Below, piece after piece: positions 6,670 to 9,022 of a stretch of 9,022 nucleotides of DNA; position 1 is the first letter of the stretch; the number at the start of each line of letters is the position of its first letter. Made by a program: the position numbers and the translations under genes. Under the pieces are notes generated by a model. It worked only from the letters and a program-made list of their open reading frames with translations, made no database searches and had not been told where the DNA came from. The stretch comes from Verrucomicrobiales bacterium. Its GTDB lineage: Bacteria > Verrucomicrobiota > Verrucomicrobiia > Verrucomicrobiales > DEV007. The stretch is taken from assembly GCA_007123695.1 (NCBI GenBank), contig SLGN01000722.1, positions 1 to 9,022 of the forward strand, given 5' to 3'.

Positions 6670-8432
6670 AGGAGCGCCGCCAGCGCCAGAAAAAACACCA
6701 AATAGCCCAACGCCGCCACCGGCCAGTCCCTCAGGACGTGGTCGCCCTTCCGCATCCGTCTGCGCCAGTCCTCCGATTCGAGCAGCCGATACATCTTGGT
6801 TTCCAGATCCATCTTTCTCACCGGATTCGAGGAGATGACATCCAACGCGCGCAACGCGCCGCCGCCCAGCCGCCTCGACGCCCGCAGCAGGACCACCGCC
6901 ACATCGCCCGGCGGGACCAGCGGCTCCGTCTGCAGCAGCAAAGGGCTACTCCAGCGGAGAGCCAGCAGGAAGAGGGCGATGCCGAGCGCGACCGGCCAAG
7001 CCGCGCCAAATAGGACCGACGGCCGGAAGATCTCCGCGACGGGATGGCCGCCGCCGCCCATCGACTCGAACCAGTCGAGCGGGAACAAGCGGGCTTGAAG
7101 GCCGAACCACCCGGCGCAGACCAAGCCCAGCGCGGTCCATGGCACGAGCAGCCCCGCCAAGGGAACGGAGCGATCCGCCCCGGCGGGCTCCTCGATCCGC
7201 CGCAGCAGAAAGAGAAAACGGCTCAGCAGCAGAGTGGTGCCGACTGCCGAAACCGTCAGCAGCACGGGCAAGGCGGCATCCCAGGGCGACGGAGCGTCTT
7301 CGGTGAACTTTTTCACCCAGACCTTGGTCAGGGATCCGCCGGTGAGCGGCCCGCCCGCGATCGACAGCGCCGCGAACCCCAGCACGCACCACATGAGCCC
7401 GCGCAGCCTCCCCGCCACCGCCCCCGGAAGGAAAGTGCCGAGGAACAGCAGGCCCTTGGCGATGCCGTGGTTGAAGGCATACAGAGCCAGCGCCGGATAG
7501 AGCTTGTCCGCGTCCACTCCGCCCTGCAGGCCGATGCCCAGCAGCAGGGTCATCACCCCCATTTGGCTGATGCTGGAGTAGGCGAGGTTGGTCTTGGGGT
7601 CCGTCTGCGCCAGCCCGACCGCGACCGCTCCCAGAGCGGCGAGCAGCCCCAGCCCCACCAGCAGGCTCGACAGGCTGCTCCATTGCACCAGCCCCACCGG
7701 CGCCAGATGCATCCAGCCCAGCAGGCCCGCCTTGATCATCGCACCGCTCAGCACAGCGCTGGCCGGCGCCGGCGCCGCCGGATGGGCCAGCGGCAGCCAA
7801 AAATGCAGCGGAATGGCCCCCGCCTTCACCCCGAAACCGATGAATCCGAGCAGAAAGATTCCGCTGCCCCGCGGATCCTCCGCCAACGCCGGAGCGAGCG
7901 CCCCGAGCTTGAGGGTGCCCGCCGCATTCACCGCCAGACAAAGGGCGCTGAGCAAAAAGAGCTCGCCGACGATGGCCATCACCAGGTAGACGCGCGCGGC
8001 CTCGCGGGCCCGATCCGTCCGGGAATGCACCACCAAGCCGTAGGAGGCGAAGGTCATCACCGCGAAAAAGGTGTAGAACGTCGGCACGTCGCGGGCGACC
8101 ACTAGTCCGAAATTCCCCGACATCGTGGCGAGGAACAGCGCACCGAAGGCGCCGGCGCGCTCGCCGCCCCGCAGGTAGGGTCCGGCGAACCATCCCGCCG
8201 CCATCCACAGCGTCGCCGCGAGCAGCAGGAAGACGCGGCCCGTTCCGTCCACGCCCATCTCCGCTCCGAGCAGAAACCAGCCCACCGTCTCGACCCCCGG
8301 CTGCAGCCAGGCCGCCAGCAGCGCGGGCAGCGCCGCCACCGCAAAGCGCGCGCTCGTCGCTGCGCCCCCCATTTTCGGGGGTGCCCATAGCGCCAGCAGC
8401 AGCGGCCAAAAAATCACCAGCAACCAGATCAT
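6663..8432 (-). CDS. Large MrpD/NuoL-like antiporter subunit (second D-type subunit)
   Basis: A 589-residue, many-span inner-membrane protein of the complex I/Mrp antiporter family (Proton_antipo_M type), expected to carry protons or exchange them for a cation. Key positions of the ion path can be seen: E157 in VGELFL (the TM5 Glu), K203 in GFGVKAGAIPLHFWLP (the TM7 Lys), K234 in SGAMIKAG, NLAYSSISQMG at 282-292, H322 and K326 in NHGIAKG, and lysines at 370, 374 and 375 in the TM12 region. It is longer than the 490-500 residues usual for MrpD. After about residue 500 comes a charged, partly amphipathic stretch to about 570, then a final hydrophobic span at 571-588. This layout recalls the C-terminal lateral helix plus last span of NuoL. 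The ATG at 8432 gives a hydrophobic N-terminus and overlaps the upstream stop as ATGA; a longer in-frame extension to 8804 is antisense-like filler and rejected. With the upstream D-type gene and mrpE it forms one operon. Confidence 0.88.
   Translation of the reverse strand: MIWLLVIFWPLLLALWAPPKMGGAATSARFAVAALPALLAAWLQPGVETVGWFLLGAEMGVDGTGRVFLLLAATLWMAAGWFAGPYLRGGERAGAFGALFLATMSGNFGLVVARDVPTFYTFFAVMTFASYGLVVHSRTDRAREAARVYLVMAIVGELFLLSALCLAVNAAGTLKLGALAPALAEDPRGSGIFLLGFIGFGVKAGAIPLHFWLPLAHPAAPAPASAVLSGAMIKAGLLGWMHLAPVGLVQWSSLSSLLVGLGLLAALGAVAVGLAQTDPKTNLAYSSISQMGVMTLLLGIGLQGGVDADKLYPALALYAFNHGIAKGLLFLGTFLPGAVAGRLRGLMWCVLGFAALSIAGGPLTGGSLTKVWVKKFTEDAPSPWDAALPVLLTVSAVGTTLLLSRFLFLLRRIEEPAGADRSVPLAGLLVPWTALGLVCAGWFGLQARLFPLDWFESMGGGGHPVAEIFRPSVLFGAAWPVALGIALFLLALRWSSPLLLQTEPLVPPGDVAVVLLRASRRLGGGALRALDVISSNPVRKMDLETKMYRLLESEDWRRRMRKGDHVLRDWPVAALGYLVFFLALAALLR
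8429..8432 (-). other. ATGA stop-start overlap coupling two antiporter subunits
   Basis: On the minus strand ATGA contains both the start of the large D-type subunit (ATG, 8432-8430) and the stop of the upstream subunit (TGA, 8431-8429). No clear Shine-Dalgarno site precedes it, so re-initiation by terminating ribosomes is likely. This fixes the start of the large subunit and suggests matched amounts of the two proteins. Confidence 0.75.
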
Positions 8433-9022
8433 GGAGAATAGAACTTGTTCGCGATCGCGCTGGCAAAGGCAAGTGGGCTCGCACCCGATCCGGCGAACAC
8501 GCCCGCCGCCAGAGAAAGAAGGGCCGTCGCAACCATCGGGGCCAGCAGGGAAGGCTTGGTCTCCAGCCAACGCGGTCCGCATCTCTTGGGCAAGTCGCGG
8601 TCCGGCTCGAGAAACCACGCCCGGTAAAGGATCGGCAGGAAATAGGCCGCGTTCAGACCGCTGCTCACCAGCAGCACCACCATCACCCAGAGACTGCCCG
8701 CCTCCATCGCGCCGAGGCTCAGGTACCATTTCGACACGAACCCCGCGACCGGCGGCAGACCGATCATGCCGAACACGGCCACGGTGAACGCCGCCATCGT
8801 CCACGGCATGCGGCGGCCCATCCCGTTCAACTCGCTCACCTTGTGGCAGCCCGTCGTCTCCGCGATGTTGCCCGCGCCGAAGAACATCGTGATCTTCATG
8901 ATCCCCTGGTGCACCAGATGGACGATGGCGCCCGTGGCGCTGAGTACGCCCGGCACCGCCGCGCCCAGCGCGATATAGGAAAGCTGGCTCACCGTGGAAT
9001 AGGCCAGCCGCTTCTTCAGATC
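8429..9022 (-). CDS. mrpD: MrpD/NuoN-like antiporter subunit, C-terminal 197 residues (partial)
   Basis: The reading frame runs in from the window's right edge without a start, so the N-terminal part is missing. The visible part begins DLKKRLAYSTVSQLSY, the strongly conserved loop and span of MrpD, MrpA and NuoL/M/N proteins. It continues with H38 and K43 of HLVHQGIMKITMFFGAG, MRRMPWTM-like sequence near 67-76, and GLPPVAGFVSKWYL at 88-101, with K98 matching the TM12 lysine of D-type subunits. Numbers count from the first visible residue. At least four hydrophobic spans follow. The protein ends shortly after the last span, without the long C-terminal MrpB-like part of MrpA, which favours MrpD over full-length MrpA. 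A short A-type subunit cannot be excluded. Its TGA (8431-8429) overlaps the next start by ATGA, so the downstream large subunit is probably made by coupled translation. Any mrpB, mrpC, mrpF or mrpG partners would have to lie beyond 9022. Confidence 0.88.
   Translation of the reverse strand, partial: DLKKRLAYSTVSQLSYIALGAAVPGVLSATGAIVHLVHQGIMKITMFFGAGNIAETTGCHKVSELNGMGRRMPWTMAAFTVAVFGMIGLPPVAGFVSKWYLSLGAMEAGSLWVMVVLLVSSGLNAAYFLPILYRAWFLEPDRDLPKRCGPRWLETKPSLLAPMVATALLSLAAGVFAGSGASPLAFASAIANKFYSP

Noticed and set aside
8433..8804. N-terminal extension of the large antiporter subunit to an ATG at 8804.
   Set aside because: The extension is hydrophilic and overlaps the conserved C-terminal half of the upstream subunit in another frame. 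The ATGA overlap at 8429-8432 gives a natural start.

Overview
The window is about 9 kb of GC-rich bacterial DNA (roughly two-thirds G+C by eye). Coding frames are tightly packed and their third codon positions are mostly G or C. A heptose-activation (LPS core) domain, a Tat-exported enzyme and a multisubunit Mrp-type antiporter point to a Gram-negative bacterium with an energised inner membrane. The mix of families and the general lack of strong Shine-Dalgarno sites would fit Verrucomicrobiota (for example Opitutales-like) or a related phylum. That assignment is inference; there is no rRNA or tRNA here to confirm it.

Layout. Positions 1-57 probably hold the tail of a plus-strand gene leaving the window. 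On the minus strand, 132-1226 encodes one polypeptide joining a heptose-1-phosphate adenylyltransferase domain (RfaE2/HldE C-terminal type) to a complete glycinamide ribonucleotide formyltransferase (PurN). Back to back with it, across a 60-bp divergent spacer, is a plus-strand M29-family metallo-aminopeptidase (1287-2384). A stretch of about 794 bp without a clear gene follows (2385-3178). Its right half holds a protein-like minus-strand frame of unknown nature. Next come two plus-strand genes: a membrane-anchored TraB/PrgY/GumN-domain protein (3179-4378) and a Tat-exported protein related to the large subunit of N,N-dimethylformamidase (4445-5968).

The last third is a minus-strand operon converging on the preceding genes. 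Its order of transcription is an MrpD/NuoN-like antiporter subunit (cut by the window end), a second, larger MrpD/NuoL-like subunit (6663-8432), and MrpE (6168-6659). The first two overlap by ATGA and the last two are 3 bp apart, so this is a translationally coupled module for a monovalent cation/proton antiporter. No MrpF or MrpG follows MrpE, so those subunits must lie upstream outside the window, elsewhere, or be absent. A perfect 10-bp inverted repeat lies in the convergent spacer between the two halves.

The most unusual item is the RfaE2-PurN fusion, which ties LPS heptose activation to purine synthesis in one chain. No CRISPR array, rRNA, tRNA, insertion sequence with recognisable ends, or phage gene was seen.
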